Source of the DNA: Voacanga thouarsii
Taxonomy: Eukaryota > Streptophyta > Magnoliopsida > Gentianales > Apocynaceae
NCBI GenBank assembly: GCA_026120185.1
Contig: JANUWF010001190.1
Coordinates: forward strand, 1 to 64,000
Direction of reading: 5' to 3'
Length of the DNA stretch: 64,000 nt
Below the pieces are notes generated by a model. The model ran no database searches. It was given only the letters and a program-made list of their open reading frames with translations, and was not told the origin of the DNA. The position numbers were made by a program, and so were the translations under genes. Positions within the stretch are counted from its first letter, which is position 1. Each line of letters starts with the position of its first letter. This document shows positions 61,931 through 64,000 of this stretch, in pieces.

Positions 61931-64000
61931 AAACTTTTCACAGGCATTGAGGTAGTTGAAATTTGCTAGGCATGAAACTTGGTCGAGTTTGTTGTCCTCA
62001 CATAGTGGGTGTCAAATATGTTTTCCTCTTTTGGCAGGAATATTTAATCGCAAAGTGGAACCACGACTTATTGTACTGGCAGTCTAGTTAGCTGATTATG
62101 TTTACTTTGAAGCCATTTTCAGAAAATTGCATGCACAAACTGCTGATTTTCACGGATAAGGTATTTCCTGAAGGAGACAGCTTGAGGATGAGGTAAAAGT
62201 TGTCTCTCTGTATTGTTTGAAATCCTCTCTATTGCTGTTTATATTGATTCAGATTGTTATCTCATTCAGATTGTTCTTTTCATCTATCCAGATCACTATA
62301 GAAAATCAAAAGAAAGAAATAAAAAGGTATTTTGAGTAACTCCTTAATTCTATTTTCCCGACTCTGTAGTGACTCATCTTATGTTGTCAGCCTTAGCTGA
62401 GATACAGTTAGATAAGGAACCAAAACTTTCTCCATTTTGGATATTGATTTAACATTTCTGTATAAGAAGAAAATGACAAGAGCTCAGGGGAGTAGATTGA
62501 TATTATTCGTGTATGGTGTTTAAACTCTTAAACTTTTATCACGTTTCTTGGAATATCTGCCAAGAACCTTGCTTCATTTATTCAAAAAACGTTCCAGACC
62601 AGAATGTTGGCTGGATTAAACCTGAAAATTAAATATTTCTGGATACTGAACTTTATTGGCAATCAAGAAATTTTATTTCGTAGAATATTATTAAATAGAG
62701 GGTTTAAGATGTAGACTGAAAGCAGATGATGGTGGTTCACTAGAAGCTGCTTTAGCTTCAATAATGGACTGGCCAAGGAATGTCAACCTACAGAATACGC
62801 AACCATAATCAGTTGATCAGCTCACTATGTCATAGACCCCTTATGGAGTTATCTTACCCTTTTTTTTTATTTTTTGGTAATCAAAATGTAAAATATTCAT
62901 TGACAACAAGATGAGAGAAAAATGCTTGCATTGGTAAGGGATGGAGGAAAGATAGGTTAGACATAGTTAGGGGCAGGCTTGAAACGATATGGAGGGAAGC
63001 GATTAGAAGAAATATGTCTCTGTTAGATTTGGATGAAAGTTTGACGGTGGATAGAAAGAAGTGGAGGACAAAGATTCATGTGAATAACCACACATAGTCC
63101 TGTATTGGTTCATGTAGCCGATCCCAAGTTTCTTGGGATTGAGGCTTAGTTTTGTTGTTGTTGTATCAAAATGTATAGTATAGTATTGATAAAAAAGAGA
63201 ATGTACAAGGGTGTGTACTTGCTAATAGCCACAAATACCTAAGTATAGCTATCAACTAGTATTACAAAGCAAAAGATTACCCTCATGTTTTGAACCTTTA
63301 GGAACAAAGATCAAAACAAGTGTACAGAGTTGTCACAGAGTTATCTTTACCTTGTACCCTCATATTTTTAACCTTTTTGTTGAGTTATCTTTGCTCCTAA
63401 ATTTTGGAACATGATCTATAACATCCCTGTTTGGTTCTCTCTTCCAACAATCTCTTTCTTGCTACAGTTGATCCTGTACTTCTTAAGTTAGTTGCCTGCC
63501 TTTCCTTTTGAGGTCACTTTTCCTTTTCCATCAATGACAAAAGTTTGATCAACTGAGTGCAGACATAGAAGAAATGAAATGCTGTCAGTTTTGGTTCTTA
63601 AAAAAGGTTGCTAACTACAAGAATACATATTATCTATCTGAATTGTGAGTGTTTCTTCAGGTGGAAAATGAACATATGGTTTTTTTTTTTGTTTTTGTTA
63701 TGAAATGCATATATGATTACTTGGAGATTATGAAAACAGATACGCCTGTGGTGCTTATGGATGATAAAACATGTATTCAAATATAGCTGTTTCAGGTCTT
63801 GATGTCTGGTCGTTTGCTGACTATGCAGGAATTAATTGATGGAGTTAAGGGATGCAGGTTATATGGATCTCATTGTGTATTGAATCCATTTCCTTTCAAT
63901 ATACTTGTCCTCTGTGGCACACTGTTCAGGTTGGTCCAGATAATTTAGGGTTCTAATCCTGCAGTAGAATGATAGCATTCAATAGAATCCAACATGTATA
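61931..64000 (+). other. Downstream flank of the WD40 gene
   Basis: Includes the 3' UTR (end not determined) and spacer. Apart from the LINE tail at 62891-63164 I see no further exon or gene to the window end. Confidence 0.5.
62880..63175 (+). mobile_element. 5'-truncated RTE-type LINE tail, 11-bp target duplication
   Basis: Element 62891-63164 is flanked by ATCAAAATGTA (62880-62890, 63165-63175). The plus-strand frame GWRKDRLDIVRGRLETIWR, then LDLDESLTVDRKKWRTKIHV and NNHT-stop, matches the C-terminal end of plant RTE ORF2. A 3' UTR with CCCAAGTTTCTTGGGATT and a GTTGTTGTTGTTG tail follows. Same family as the copy in TRA1 intron 13. Confidence 0.8.

Overview
This is nuclear DNA from a dicot plant. 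The evidence is intron-rich genes with GT/AG splice sites, very AT-rich spacers, plant-only families (WEB coiled-coil protein, RWP-RK/RKD regulator, GRF zinc finger) and plant transposon classes (Copia, hAT, Stowaway-like MITEs, RTE LINE tails). I cannot name the species from the sequence alone.

Left third (1-24.5 kb, minus strand): one giant gene for TRA1/TRRAP, the scaffold of SAGA/NuA4-type histone acetyltransferase complexes. I resolved 33 exons. They join in phase to 3,695 codons, and the remainder (the rest of the kinase-like domain and FATC) lies beyond base 1. Its introns carry an RTE LINE tail with a 20-bp target duplication, a CTCCCTCC-type MITE, microsatellites and a small tandem duplication.

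24.5-29 kb: TRA1 promoter, an organelle-derived stretch with a group II intron domain V hairpin, then a two-exon WEB-family gene (219 aa, plus strand).

29-36 kb: a 1.2-kb hAT-type element with a perfect 8-bp target duplication, then a 5.4-kb minus-strand Copia element with two LTRs. Between its gag and reverse transcriptase regions, in place of protease and integrase, lies about 1.9 kb of an intron-containing RKD (RWP-RK) gene in the opposite orientation. This gene capture is the most unusual object in the window. The captured copy has in-frame stops.

36-41.8 kb: mostly non-coding, with possible SINE heads, one intact small gene (113 aa, 39585-39926) and a GRF zinc-finger pseudogene frameshifted in a T run.

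41.8-52.2 kb: nested transposons. Two related Copia LTRs face each other around a Mutator-like transposase remnant. The right LTR belongs to a degenerate minus-strand Copia element (gag-PR-INT-RT-RH), whose pol end is split by a 1.7-kb solo LTR with a 5-bp duplication. A MITE sits at its broken 5' side.

52.2-57.7 kb: AT-rich spacer with a truncated GC-rich hAT-type end, a long AC microsatellite, a foldback element with ~330-bp inverted arms, and a second hAT-type element (8-bp duplication) ending 141 bp before the next start codon.

57.8-61.9 kb: an intact 11-exon gene (plus strand) for a 332-aa WD40 protein of the SWD2/WDR82 family, a subunit of COMPASS-type H3K4 methyltransferases. A second RTE tail lies downstream. 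Two of the intact genes therefore encode chromatin-complex subunits (TRA1 in acetylation, SWD2-like in H3K4 methylation). They are about 33 kb apart and I see no sign that the linkage is functional.
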